DNA of 64,000 nucleotides. Source: Buddleja alternifolia. Lineage: Eukaryota > Streptophyta > Magnoliopsida > Lamiales > Scrophulariaceae. This document shows positions 9,639 through 21,948 of this stretch, one piece after another. The stretch is from NCBI GenBank assembly GCA_019426215.1, contig CM033399.1, forward strand, positions 20,655,022 to 20,719,021, in the 5' to 3' direction. Positions within the stretch are counted from its first letter, which is position 1; each line of letters opens with the position of its first letter. The notes below the pieces were generated by a model. It saw nothing but the letters and a program-made list of their open reading frames with translations, had not been told where the DNA came from and ran no database searches. The position numbers were made by a program, and so were the translations under genes.

Positions 9639-12440
9639 ATGAAATTCCTAACAAAGTGCAAGCCCGTGTTAATGGAAGTGAAGAAAAAGGAGATTACCAA
9701 GAAGATAGTGCCATCGCATGTTGAACCAGTAGGAGAGCTTATGAGTATAAAACTCAAACCTGGATATAAGGAAAACACAGTCAAAATTGGATGGCATTTA
9801 GGCCCTGACCTAAAGGAGGAACTAGTAGCCATGCTGTGGAAGCCTGCAGATGTCTTCTCCTGGTCAGTTAATGACCTGGTAGGTATTGACCCAACAGTCA
9901 TACAACACCACCTCAACGTGGATCCTAGTGAAAAACTAATCATCCAAAAGAAAATGCATTTTGGCTTAGAAAAAGCCGCTATAATCAAGGCAGAGATCGA
10001 CAAATTACTCAAAGCTAAGCACATTGCAGAAATTCAATTCCTAGATTGGGTATCCAACGTAGTCCTAGTACCCCAAAGGTGGACCGAAATGGAGAATATG
10101 TATTGACTTCCACGACTTCAACAATGCCTGTCCTAAGGATCACTATCTTTTACCTAGGATAGACCAATTCGTGGATGCCACAGCTGGATATGAGCTACTT
10201 AGTACTATGGATGCATAGAGCGGGTACCATCAAATACCCTTGGATGAGGAAGAGCAGAGGAAGGTTAGCTTCATCACCTTCTTTGACACCTTTTGTTACA
10301 TAGTTATTCCCTTTGGCCTTAAAAACGCCAAAACTACATATCAAAGGCTAGTGGACATGATGTTTCGTGAGCAAATGGGGAAGAACCTCGAAGTATATGT
10401 GGATGACATGGTCGTCAAAAGTTGTATCGCCAATATGTATGTGCAAGAATTGTAAGAAACCTTTGAAACACTCTGTAGGTATAGAATGGAGTTAAATCTA
10501 GCCAAGTGTGCATTTTGAATCAAAGGAGAGAAGTTCCTAGAATACATGGTCATGGAAAAAGGCATAGAAGCCAATCCTGTGAAGATAGAGGCTATTCAAG
10601 ACATGATGTCACCTTGAAATATGAATGAAGTGCAAAGGCTAAATGGGAGAATCACAGCCTTAAGCCATTTCATATCCAAATCCATAGAAAAACGCTTACC
10701 ATTTTTCAAGATATTATGAATAGTGGATCAATTCAATTGGACTCCTAAATGTCAACAAGCTTTTGAAGATCTCAAGGCATACCTGAGCTAGATGCCGCTG
10801 CTTACCAAACTTGTACAGGGCAAGCCATTGGTAACATACATAGCTGTGGCTGACTGAGCTGTCAGTACAATCCTAGTGCAAGAAGAAGATAAGATAGAAA
10901 AACCCATGTATTACGTCAGCAAGGTACTTATAGAGGTGGAATCTCGATACCCGGATATCGAGAAGATGGCATTAGCATTAGTCATTATAGCAAGAAGGCT
11001 AAAACCTTATTTTTTGCCATACAAAATCATTGTGAAGACCAATCAACCACTTAAAGTTGTGATAGGGAAAGCAGACACATCAGGCTGGCCGACTCGTTAA
11101 ATAGGTTGTGGAGCTAGGGGAATTTGAGATAGAGTGTACGTCCCGAGCTGCAATCAAAACGCAAGTCCTGGCAAATTTTGTTACTGAAATGAAGAGACCT
11201 AAGCAGGTAGGGAAGGAGGAAGAAAAACTTTGGCTTTTGCATATAGATGGATCAGCCACCCAGAACGAAAATGGTGCAGGTGTGGTGCTCACCACACCCG
11301 AAGGAGATCAATTGGAATATGTAATCAAATTCGAGTTCAAAGCAAGCAACAATAAAGCAGAGTATGAAGCATTCATCATGGGACTTAAAATGGCACTCAA
11401 GAGAGGGGCTAAGAATCTAATAGTATATTTAGATTCGTAGCTCGTCACCAAACAAATTGATAGTACCTATGAAGCTAAGGAGGAAAGAATGGTGAAGTAT
11501 TTGAAAACCATAGAAACACTACGAGAGACCTTCCACAAGCTGGAGGTACATCAAATACCACAAGCTGGAGGTACATCAAATACCACGAGCTGAGAACACC
11601 AAAGCTGATTATTTGTCCAAGCTGGGTAGCTCAGTCACTGACTGTCAAACTTGAAACATCACTATACAAGCTCTGAACAAACCTATCACAGAGTAAGAAA
11701 TCCTACAGATTGAGGAAATCAAAGATTGGAGGATCGAGATAATTCAATATCTCACAAATGGAGCACTACATGAAGTAAGAAAGGAAAGGCAATGCTTGGA
11801 GACCAAGGCTACTTGATTTTTCATGATTTGTTGTAGAACAATTCATTTGTATAATCCCACCTGAGATGTGTTTCATTAGAAGAAGGAGACTACATACTGA
11901 GGGAAATCCATGAAGGAGATTGCGGTAACCACATAGGTGGTGCAACCTTGGCTAGAAAGACCTTGAGAGCTGGCTATTTTTTGCCAACCCTGAAGCAAGA
12001 TGCGGCTCACCTGGTGAGTAAATGTGAACAATGTCAAAAGTATGATGGTCTCATTCATCAACTTGAGGAGGCAATGCGTTCCATGGGTATTCCGTGTCCT
12101 TTCACAAGATGGGGTATGGACATCGTGGGCTCCTTTCCTATAGCAAAAGGTCAAAAGACATTTTTATTAGTGCTAGTCGACTACTTCAGCAAATGGGTGG
12201 AGGCCAAGGCCTTGGCTTGGATCATGGAGGCAGAGGTCATTCATTTCTTATGGAAGAGCATTATATGCCAATCTAGGGAGATTGTGGCTGACAACGGCCG
12301 ACAGTTCAGTTGACTCAACCTGAGGAGATGGTGCTAAAAGTTGGGGATTCAACAACGCTTCAGTGCGGTAGCTCATCCTCAAACCAACAGCCTGGTAGAG
12401 GTTACCAATAGAGTAATAACACAAGGTCTAAATACCAGGT
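9639..12440 (+). pseudogene. Element H: decayed Tat-lineage Ty3/Gypsy pol (RT, RNase H, second RNase H, integrase)
   Basis: Several plus-strand frames form one former pol. RT runs from about 9650, with a conserved LVP-type segment before 10080 and the catalytic YVDD at 10396-10407. The connection/RNase H region is at about 10740-11090 (PMYYVSKVL). A second RNase H at 11220-11440 (LLHIDGSATQNENGAGVVL) is the archaeal-type domain that marks the Tat lineage. Integrase is at about 11870-12430, with a zinc-finger-like CEQCQKY, GMDIVGSFP, ADNGRQFS and HPQTNSLVEVTNR. At least eight stops or frameshifts interrupt it, including stops at about 10216, 10453 and 11438 and a 25-bp tandem duplication at 11533-11582. 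Similarity ends at about 12440, inside integrase. Gag, protease and both LTRs are missing. Confidence 0.88.
11533..11582 (+). repeat. 25-bp perfect tandem duplication in pol H
   Basis: Two adjacent identical 25-bp units, each starting CCACAAGCTGGAGG, followed by a partial third (CCACGAGCTG). The unit is not a multiple of three, so it shifts the frame between the second RNase H and integrase. Confidence 0.9.
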
Positions 12441-13351
12441 ATGTCTACAACATGTCTTTTGGAATATGTATGCCCTTAATTAGTGTATCCAAACTTGTTT
12501 ATTTTACCTGTAATTCATTGTTAATATGTTCATGGATAATACCCAAACCTCGGTTAGCTATTTGTAGTTTCCATTATAAGAGGGTAAGTTTGTGTAATTA
12601 CTTATTATAACAGTGGGTGTTGGTGTAATTTTCCCTTAAAACTATGAAAAGTTCTTTTTCTAGAAAATAATATAATAGACCATGCGTGCTAGTTTCTTTC
12701 TTCCACTGCTATATCTTTTCACACGAGATCATCTATTGCAAAATTGTGTCACATTGTGTTGTATATCATGCCTGCCCAACAAGGGTATATAATCCATAAT
12801 AAATTTATATTCCAAGAAATATTTTATAAATATGTCATTCATATGTGAAGTGCAATAGGAGATTGCAACAGCGTTTGCAATAGAAGATCCAAATTGATAT
12901 CGTCTAACCTACTACTTGTCTATTCGAAAATTACACAACAGATTTTCTATTCTAAAACAATGTATATTCCATAATTAATAACACCTTTCCGCTCCAAGTA
13001 AATTTATTTCATGTCATTTTTATACTTTTGAAAAGTATATCTTTATACTTTTGAAAATACTTTATACACTTGACCTAGTTACGTAAGTGGGAATACGAGA
13101 TAAAACAGAGTTTTGCTACAAATAACCGGAACAACAGAAATTAGAGCTTTGCTAAACACTAGTTATAAACCTGGCTTCACTTTAACTATATTTCTATGTT
13201 TGCTTTCCCACTATAAACCTTGCTTGAGTTTTGCTAAATTTCCATCCAGAAAATGATGGCAGCCTTTGATTCACAAGGAATTCATATAACCCTTCTGTAT
13301 CTTGTCTTCCCTTCAGCATATTTCATTCTTGAGCAATTCAAGAAATGTTAT
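12441..13351. other. About 0.9 kb with no recognised feature
   Basis: AT-rich, lacking long ORFs. A short motif like TATACTTTTGAAAA is repeated at 13020-13070. It lies between truncated pol H and the 5' LTR of element E. It may be non-TE DNA or the remnant of an older element. Confidence 0.4.
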
Positions 13352-13608
13352 TGATACACCAAAAATGGTCAAAATAGGGTTTTAATATGAAACTACTAGG
13401 TCGTAGATTTCAATATTACGCCAAATGCCCCTATTGAGTCCCAAAATTGCAAAACACTACAAGATCACTGTGTTTCTTCCCATTCGAGTCGGGTCGATCC
13501 ATGACCCAACCCTACGAGGTACAATCCTGACCGTTCCTCCAGGACACGTGGCATCATCTTAGTTGGAGCTCCAGGTGGCAGAACAATACTTGTCCAGCAT
13601 GTGAACAC

Positions 13609-13616
13609 TATATATA
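13609..13616 (+). promoter_or_regulatory. Candidate TATA box in E LTR
   Basis: TATATATA, followed by CCCGCATTT, about 257 bp after the LTR start. This fits a U3/R boundary soon downstream. The Mutator-like insertion lies about 120 bp further on, in the would-be R/U5 region. Confidence 0.5.
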
Positions 13617-13737
13617 CCCGCATTTATTGAGAATAAAGGGACTGGAATCTAAGCAATTAATACACTCGGAAGCTTGGTCCTATATTCGTAATTAAGACTA
13701 AAACTTAATAGTACGATCTCATTGCATATAAATTTGG

Positions 13738-14494
13738 GAGAAAATAGAAGATACCCCCCCCCCCCAACCTATGAGGTGATGTGCGCTTTGCCCCCCAACT
13801 TATTAAAAGTTGTACTTAACACCCTAACCTATCATATATGTGCACTTAACCCCTCAGTCAGCTACGGGCAGCACACAGGGCGAAAAGTGCTACAAACTGC
13901 ATAGGTAAGGGGGCAAAGCGCACATCACCTTATAGGTTGGGGAGGGGTATCTGCTATTTTCTCTTCTTCTTTTTTTAAATTCAAATATTGTTAATATTAA
14001 CTTAACCCTCTTCGGTTTGCTTCGGGAAAATTTTTATAGATTCATCATTCAATTTAAATCATGAATATTGGGATTTATTTGGATTTTTCTTGAAATGTTA
14101 TTTTTAGGTTTGAAATAAATAATTTTCAAATATGAAAATAAGAATAATAAAACATGAAACATGAAAATAAATAAGAAAACAATGAAAAGAAGTATAAATT
14201 CAAATATTCATAATTTTCTAAAAATAAAAAAGACAATTCAAAAATCCAGAAACATGAAAATAAAAAAAATATAAAAATAAAAAATTTAAAAAATAAAAAA
14301 ATTCAGTAATGTGCGCTTTGCCCTCTCACCTATACGATTTGTAGCACTTTGCCCCCCGTGTGCTGCCCGAAGCTGACCAAGGGGGTTAAGTGCACATATA
14401 TGATAGGTTAGGATGTTAAGAGCAACTTTTAATAGGTTGGGGGGCAAAGTGCACATCACTTCATAGGTTGGGGAGGGGTATCTGCTATATTCTC
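13738..14494. mobile_element. Mutator-like non-autonomous element with long terminal inverted repeats
   Basis: A 757-bp insertion flanked by the 9-bp duplication TAAATTTGG (13729-13737, 14495-14503), the length typical of Mutator-like elements. Ends are GAGAAAATAGAAGATACCCC and the inverted GGGGTATCTGCTATATTCTC. Inverted similarity extends about 190 bp inward (left 13738-13930, right about 14305-14494). The left arm is itself bounded by an extra copy of the end in reverse, GGGTATCTGCTATTTTCTC at 13945-13963, so 13738-13963 looks like a complete small element within the larger one. The centre (13964-14300) is AT-rich. There is no transposase. Overlapping short ORFs are chance. Confidence 0.9.
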
Positions 14495-14701
14495 TAAATT
14501 TGGATAAGTTCGTGTATGAATTAATGATACAATAGGTGAATTATATCCTATATTGGAACTACGTTAGACTTGATCCTGAGAGGTATGTAGGCAGCTCGAT
14601 AGCCCAAGTGCAGTCTATAATCTTGATTCGTTTGTATTTAGTTCGTCTTATGAGGTCATCTTGACTGAGTAAGGGTAGGGTTAATTTTTGACCTAGATCA
14701 G

Positions 14702-14720
14702 TTGGCGCCATCTGTGGGAA
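14702..14720 (+). other. Primer binding site of element E
   Basis: TTGGCGCCATCTGTGGGAA, one base after the LTR. It differs by one base from TTGGCGCCGTCTGTGGGAA, the form in F (48779-48797) and widespread after 5' LTRs of plant Tat-lineage elements. I do not assign the tRNA with certainty. Confidence 0.8.
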
Positions 14721-14834
14721 ACTACTGAAGAGTTGCTGACTCTGAATTTTCAAGATATGACTTTTGAAAACAAAAAACATGTTCAAATTGAGGATTCATC
14801 TTCAAATGTACAGGGGACCTCACCGTGAAGAGAA

Positions 14835-15804
14835 TTGGAAGGAACAAGTGAAGGAAGAATAAGCATGACGAAGAGGGAGCTGGACAAGTTGGTACAAGAT
14901 CGTACCGACGAAGCATTAACGAGATTTGTAGAAGCGGTACCAGCCACTCCAAATGTTCAGCAGGGGCATCAGGTTCCACTGGCTCCAAAGAGGCTATTCT
15001 GTACTCTAGAAGGGACTACTCCAGAAGGACATAAGAAGGGTGAGGCAACTGGGGGAGATCAGTCAGAAGGGGAGGTGGAAAGTCAAGTAGGTGCGTGGTC
15101 GGAAGTTCGTAGGGGCAAGCAACCAATGCGAGATAAGAGGGAGAGACCGGCATTGTCGAGAGTGGAGATTGATGCATGTATGAGAGGTTAGATAAACCAA
15201 GCCAAAAAGTGGAGCCCCCAAGGAGAAGTATAGTGTTGGCGTTCATGGCAAATCATACGCGTTCTCTGTGGAGATCCTGAGGGAAGCTCCACCCAAATCA
15301 TTTAAAATGCCGATCTTGCTACCTTCGATGGGATAGGTGACCCTAAACCACACTTAACTTCGTTTGAAATGCTAATGACTCTAGATCATCAGACTGATGC
15401 AGAAAACGCGAAAATGTTTATGACAACATTGGTGGGGCGGCGCCAAGATTATTTTACGAGTCAGATGCCAAGGACAATTGCGTCGTACTCACAGTTAGTT
15501 CAAAAATTTGAAAATCATTTTGTTAGCAATAAGAAGGCAAAGAAGTCTATCTCGGCGATGTTGAATTTCAAACAAGGCCTTGATGGAGAATCCTCAGGAC
15601 TTCGTACATCATTTCAATCAAGAGGTTCTTGAAATTTCAGAATTAACACATAAACTCACTGTATCCTTTTGTTGGCATTAAAAGAGGGGCCCTAACATAG
15701 GAGCTTGCTCGCCACACTCCGCGAGATCAGGAAGAATTGATGCAAGTACAAGAACAGTGCATCAATGAAGAGGATATGAAGTTATCTAAAGACAATGAGA
15801 ACTC
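14835..15804 (+). pseudogene. Gag of element E, first part
   Basis: The N-terminal segment (118 codons from 14835) resembles the F gag: MTKRELDKLVQDRTDEALTRF here, MTMEELNQKLKKHGDEILQRF there, followed by a variable acidic region. The capsid (Retrotrans_gag) region follows at 15300-15800, with PRTIASYSQLVQKFENHFV and further out-of-phase pieces. Frameshifts lie at about 15190-15370 and 15632. The first TTG/ATG start is uncertain; an ATG at 14865 (MTKREL) also fits. Copia D interrupts the frame at 15804, inside a segment that reads EEDMKLSKDNEN, and it resumes at 43927. Confidence 0.8.
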
Positions 15805-17601
15805 TGTTGGGTTACGCAAAAAATTATGCAGCGGAAGGTTTTCAAAATTAAATCCCAAATTGAATTTCTCGATTTGCATATTTGAATCAAGTAAAAGCTA
15901 AAACGAATAACGATTTACCTGTTGAAGCGAAGTAGTTGGAGAACTAATTCCTCCTTCAAAAATTTCAAAACTTGAAGGCTTCAATTTGCAAGAACGCGTG
16001 CAATCCAATCTTCACGAATCCTTTGAAGCTTTCTTCAATTCTTGATCCAAACAACGAACGTACGTTGCCTCTAAATAATCACGCTGATTGATTTGGTGAA
16101 AAATAACTTCTTTTCTCTTGGAGACCGACGACTAGAGCTCTAGAGAGAGGGAGGAGAGTTTTTCTTTTCTTTCTAGGAGAGTTGTATGATAATTTGTTAT
16201 CTCATTTAGGTCAAAAGTCCTTTTTAATTTCACTTGACTTATTGACTAAGACAAAACAAAAGAGTCCTTGTTGGGCATCGAAGTGGACACCTAACTTAGC
16301 CCTAGGAGGCGTCCAAATGGACGCCCCCACATAGCCCGACCCATCTTTTATTTTAATTAATTATCTATTTAATTAATAATTTATTATATCCAATAAATAC
16401 ATTCACTAAATAACCAAATTAATTAGATAAATTAATTCATTAATTTATTTCCTTAAGTTTATTTTCTTAAGAAATTAATTAATAATTAATCTTATCTTTA
16501 TAATTAATTATCTCATCTAATGAGTAATTAATAAATTATTTAATTTATCCCATAAATTAAATCTCCCAGAATAAAATAGAAAATTCTTTCATTATTCTTT
16601 ATCAATCCTTTAGCGCGACTCTTTAGAAAGTGGATAACACCTAGTTTTGTTTGGCAATGAGAGAAATCCAAAGGAAGTGGATAACACCTAGCCAGTCACG
16701 TGACCCGTTTCGTAGCCCAAACGAAATGAAATGATTGGATCATTCCACAACCTTCCAATCATAAATATCGTATAAGCATAAACCCTTTGTTCACGTGCCC
16801 CAGTCAAGTGAGAGTCATGGTTATGTCAAACTCACTGGACTTAACCATATGTATTAATTATAATAATACGAGATCATTGAGTTCGATTTAGTGCCTCGCA
16901 CAATAGTCTCTTTTGTTTTGGTCAAAGACTTTGACCTCTATTATCTATAATTACATAGGATACTTTCTCATTCACTTATGAGAGAACAAATCCCATATTA
17001 GTTATCAGCTAAGACTACCTTTTGCCCACCAAGCCACATTTCAAGGTCAACCCCACCAACGGGTGAATTGGGTCTAACTACTCTAGTGACAGACTTGACA
17101 TCACAAGTGTATCTTCAGCCTTATACTTCAGGTCAAAGGTTCACTTATACCTATTACGCATAATTAGTTCTGTCATTGACAGTCACAGAGTGCAAACCCA
17201 TGTGACAGAACCGATGCGAGTCGTGTTTGAACATATCAATTCCACTGATGTGCCTACAGTCTAAGCTCCCACCATCACATGGTGTTCGATTGGCACTCCC
17301 ATGTCAAAGCTAATATTTTACAAGTGTTCTAAGTCTTTACTTGTCCATTAAAGACTTCATATTACTTGCGAACGAGTTTAAGTAATCAAGATCAATCTCT
17401 CTAGAGCCAATCTTCCAATCCCATAGGAAGTGGAGAGATTGCACTAAAAACGTGGACAAAATGTTTTACACTACTTATAGATGCAGATAAGATTTAAGTG
17501 AAAACTAAAAAATGCCTTTTATTATAAATAATAAATAAGTTCATTACAAGAAAGATGCCCTATCATTATCTTCTATGGCATTTGAGGGCATAATCCTAAC
17601 A
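15805..17601 (-). repeat. 3' LTR of element D
   Basis: 1797 bp, TGTTGGG to CTAACA. Preceded by AACTC at 15800-15804. The polypurine tract (minus strand AAGTGGGAG) abuts at 17602-17612. Confidence 0.92.
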
Positions 17602-17616
17602 ATCTCCCACTTGCAC

Positions 17617-18727
17617 TCAATGCCACTCATTGTGGTATCTTATACCCATCCTTTCCAGGTATCGGTCCAGAACAGCCTGAGGTAGTGGTTTGGTGAACAG
17701 GTCAGCTACATTGTTAGCTGAGGCTATTTTGTGCACTACTATCTCTCCTCTGCCAACGATCTCCTTGATGATGTGAAATTTTCTGACTTGTTATGAGACC
17801 TTGGTTCCTTGGCTTGCGCTATCGCTCCATTGTTATCACAATAAAGTAGCAACGGAAGCTCTGCACTAGGAACCACTTCAAGTTCTCCTAGAAACTTTCT
17901 CATCCAAACAACTTCTTTGGCTGCCTCCAAGGCTGCCACATATTCTGCTTCAGTGGTGGAATCAGCGATTGTGCTTTGCTTAGAACGTTTCCAAGACACC
18001 GCCCACCATTAAGAGTGAAAACAAACCCTGAAGTAGATTTTCGGTCATCTACATCATACTGAAAGTCTGAATCAAAGTAACCTTCCATCTTCATATATCC
18101 ACCTCGATAAATGAGAATCATATCCATAGTTCTTTTAAGATACTTTAGCATATTCTTCACAGCTACCTAATGTTTCTTTCCCTGGTTTGCCTGAAATCGA
18201 CTGACTACGCTTACAACATAAGCAATGTCAGGTCTAGTACACAAGATTGCATATATCAAGGTACCTACTGTAGAAAGCATAGGGTACATTACTCATCTCC
18301 TTTCTATTTTCCACATTTTAAGGACACATAGATTTAGACAAGTGTACTCCTTGCCTCATGGGAAGGAATCCTTTCTTAGAATTATCCATCCTAAATCTCT
18401 TTAGGACCTTTTCTAAGTAAAGGGCTTGGGAAAGACCGATCATTCTATTCGTTCTATCTCTATAGATACGAATTCCTAGAATGTACGTTACTTCTGCCAA
18501 TTCTTTCATGGAAAACGTACTCGAAAGCCATTTCTTGACAGTGGTGAGCATTCCCATGTCATTTTCTATACTTAGAATGTCATCTGCATATAGTACTAAG
18601 AATGAGATTTTGCTCCCACTAGTCTTCTTGTAGACGCAGGGTTTATCTTCATTCTTGATGAGGCCATATCCCTTTACTACTTCATCAAAATCAAGATTCT
18701 AGCTTCTAAATGCTTGATTGAGACTGT
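17617..18727 (-). pseudogene. RT C-terminal part and RNase H of element D
   Basis: Minus-strand frames cover the RT from a YADD catalytic box (about 18580-18591, context VLYADDIL) through TFSMKELAEVTYILGI to RNase H (TADSTTEAEYVA-type motif, read as IADSTTEAEYVAALEAAKE, then LYCDNNGAIAQAKEPRSHNKS). The stop equivalent to that of C is at 17617-17619. Frames break at about 17990, 18160 and 18310. The N-terminal half of RT is 18.5 kb away at 37241-37630, across element B. The two halves meet at the ATATG duplication. Confidence 0.87.
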
Positions 18728-18732
18728 ATATG

Positions 18733-20862
18733 TGTTGGGATTGGTACAATTCCCGGGGATACCGGCGTAGCGGAAAACATATAATTTCAAAAATTAAAGC
18801 GGAACCCCCAAAATTAGGGTTAGATCGACATGGTACCATTGGATTCAAAACTATCCTAGGAGAACGTTTACTCGTGTTTACCTCTTGTAGACCTTAAAGC
18901 AGCAACGTCTTTTTAAGCTACTCCCTACTATAGTCTTCGAATTGATTTGCCCTAGCGCCCCAAGCGTTGCGCCTATGAGATGTATCCACACCCTAGCTCG
19001 TACCCTCAATTATCTCCACTAGTGCTAGCAAGAGGAATATCGAATCTTGGCTTTTTAGGAAAAAGGGTTTGGAATTATTTAAGTGTTCTTCGCACTCAAC
19101 ACATGAGTTTGAAGAAATTATGTGAAAGAAAATATTGGGACAGAATAATAGAAAAAGTGTTTTTCAAAATCCTTTTATTGAAAAATTATTTTTCTCTTTT
19201 CTATTCAAAACCAAAACTTTTTCATTAGATTTAAAAGAGGTGGAATACGCATATATATAGAGTCCACTACGGTTAAAACCCTACATACATACACGCCTCT
19301 CTCTCCCTAAAAATTAGGGGGGAGGCGTGTATATATATATATATATGTATGTATGTATGTTTCCTTTTCTTTTATTCACTCTCCATGTTTAGTTGGACTC
19401 TTTTCAACTAACTAGATATTACCATATCTAATAATATCCTAACATATATCAAATAGAATCCTTTCCATATCCATTAATTAGTTACATTAATTAATTAAGG
19501 ATTCTACCAAATATATTTATAGGATATTAATTAATATATTTATTTTACAAACTTGGTGAACAAGATACTTCTTTCCACCAAATCCACATACATTAGTACA
19601 CACATCCACACGTGCACTTGTGTGTATATATATATATATATATATTCTTTTATTTTCTTTCTCCTCATTAATTAATTAGTCTTTCCCAATTTCATATTCT
19701 AAAATTAAATTATAGGACCATTAATTAACTAGTTAAATTTAATCCTTTTCCTTGATTAATTAAATCCAATTAATTAATCACACCATTAATTCACAAATAA
19801 TTAATTAGCAAATAGGTACTGCACTAAGTTATGTGTGTGACCCCTCAGGCTCATTGTCAAGCTAGCAATAAGTCCTCGTAGGCTAGATTAATTATTCTAA
19901 ATAATTAACTAGACCTTGAATTAATTTAACCAAATTAATCCAAGGCACCTATTGGTTATGGTTCGATGTCTAGCAACGTCACCAGGACTTCCTAGATGTC
20001 AACGATAAAAAGCAAAAACCAATCCGAGTTATGATCGTCGTGTGAGTAGAATCCCTTCATCATTATCCCATCTATGTTCTAGGGTATGGCGACGGTCGAA
20101 CCCTAATAACCTTAGAAACTATGACTGTGTTGTGACATCTAATGATTCAGTCTTCTAATCCGGGATCACCAATCCCTTTCAGAAGACAAATGCTTTGATC
20201 AAGGGCTTTTAACGATCATTTAGATTCTCGCAACAGCATAGGAAATACCGGGTACTCGTGACCCTGGATGAATCCCTCTGCGACTGCCATTTGTTCCGTT
20301 GCACTACCAGACTATACCCAACATACAAACCGTATGACTCTCCTGGAGTGCACGTGCATATCAAAGCAGAGTGTGTAGCACCCTTTCCAAATGACATCTT
20401 AGGTCTAAGGATTAATCTTACACTACGAAACTCAAGAACTCCATGTTCGACAACACCAAATAAAAGTCCTTTGGTGGGGCCGTTCAATTCTATATTCCAG
20501 TATGAATCTTCATATATGTATTTCCATACATGCCATCGAAAATGGAATGCATTGACCTCTTGGAAGAGTTACATGCATGAACAAGTCTTGACGAGGCCAT
20601 TGATATCCTACATCTCAAAGCCTTTATGACTTGGAACGATGTTTAGGACTACGGTCTTCGAGAGCATTCCGTATGTATCCTGATCGCTCCCCTAACTATA
20701 TGTAATCCATGAGATCTTTATCTATACTAACACTAGTTATAACAATAAAGAAGCATACCATAAATAAAAATTTCAATATATTTAAAATAAGACTGTCATA
20801 GTGTTTACATTTAATATGGCTGAGCCCAAAACAATTGGCTCGCTGGGCACCTAACACTATCA
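18733..20862 (-). repeat. 3' LTR of element B
   Basis: 2130 bp. Contains TA microsatellites (about 19331-19361 and 19626-19646). An ORF at 20258-20629 is partly preserved in the other LTR (36633-36869) but with different ends, and I treat it as chance. Related to the solo LTR at 1717-3849. Confidence 0.92.
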
Positions 20863-20876
20863 ATCTCCCACTTGCC

Positions 20877-21930
20877 TTAGAGCCAGTTGCCCATGTACTT
20901 TAGTCCCATCATTTCCAGATGTTCTTCAAATACGCTTTGACTCAGAGCTTTGGTGAATGGATCTGCTACGTTTTTCGTCGAGTCGACTAGTTCCACCCGA
21001 ACGTCTCCTCTTTTCACTATCTCTATGATGAGATGATATCGTCTTAGAATATGTTTGGATCTTGGGTGAGACCTAGGCTCTTTGGATAGAGCTATAGCTC
21101 CATTTTTATCATAGTACAGGAGCACCTGATTAACAATGGAGGGAACTACCTCCAACTCATGGATGAAGTTCCTTATCCAAACAGCTTCCTTAGCCGCTTC
21201 AGCAGCAACTATATACTCAAGTTCCATGGTGGATTCAGCCGTCATCTCCTTCTTGGAGCTCTTCCAGCTTACAGTTCCTCCATTGAGTATAAACACATAT
21301 CCGGATATCGATTTAAGATCGTCTAAGTCTGACTGAAAACTAGAATCCTTGTAACATTCTAGTTCTAATTTTCCTCCGCCGTATACCAGAAAAAGATCTT
21401 GAGTACGCCTCAAGTACTTTAAGACCATTTTCACGGCAGTCCAGTGGTCTTTCCCTAGATTCGACTGGAACCGAATTGCCACACTAAGTGCATAAGCCAC
21501 ATCTGGTCTAGTACAAAGCATAACATACATAATGCTACCTATTGCCGAGGCATTGGGAATCCTTAACATTCTCTCTCTTTCTTCGGGTGTCCTTGGGGAC
21601 ATCAATTTAGTGAGAGGGATTCCATCCCTAACTGGAAGAAATCCTTTCTTAGAATCTCCCATGCTGAATCTATTCAAGATTCGTTCTATGTACTTAGATT
21701 GGGAGAGTCCTAGCAACCTACTTGCCCTTTCTAGGTATATCTTCATTCCAAGAATGTAGGACGCTTCTCCCATATCTTTCATTGAAAATTGGGTTGACAA
21801 CGAGAAGAATGTAGCCATCAACGTAGAGTATCAAAAAGCTTATGGCTCTCCCACTAACGTTTTTGTACATACATGGTTCAAAATCATTCTTGATGTAGCC
21901 ATATTCTTTTACAGCTTTGTCAAATCTCAA
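20877..21930 (-). pseudogene. RT (C-terminal half) and RNase H of element B
   Basis: An open frame of 314 codons (20877-21821) holds the end of RT (FSMKDMGEASYILGMKIY) and Copia RNase H (ESTMELEYIVAAEAAKEAVW, KNVADPFTKALS), ending at TAA. Upstream, in another frame (21718-21930), the catalytic site reads YVDG instead of YVDD, with a frameshift right after it. RT is therefore inactive on two counts. In RNase H the usual CDN motif reads YYDKNGAIA. Confidence 0.88.
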
Positions 21931-21948
21931 ATTCCAGCTTCGGGAAGC

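Larger units (their letters stand above)
13352..14700 (+). repeat. 5' LTR of element E (split by a Mutator-like element)
   Basis: Starts TGATACACC, ends CTAGATCA. With the insertion and one duplication copy removed, 583 bp remain, close to the 573 bp of F's LTR (48799-49371). The two share the U3 start (TGAT-TACC-AAA pattern) and the U5 block containing GACTTGATCCT and GTAGGCAGCT. A TATA box lies at 13609-13616. Confidence 0.8.

Noticed and set aside
20258..20629. ORF in the 3' LTR of B, partly preserved at 36633-36869
   Set aside because: The frame is not kept to the same end in the two LTRs and no domain is recognised.
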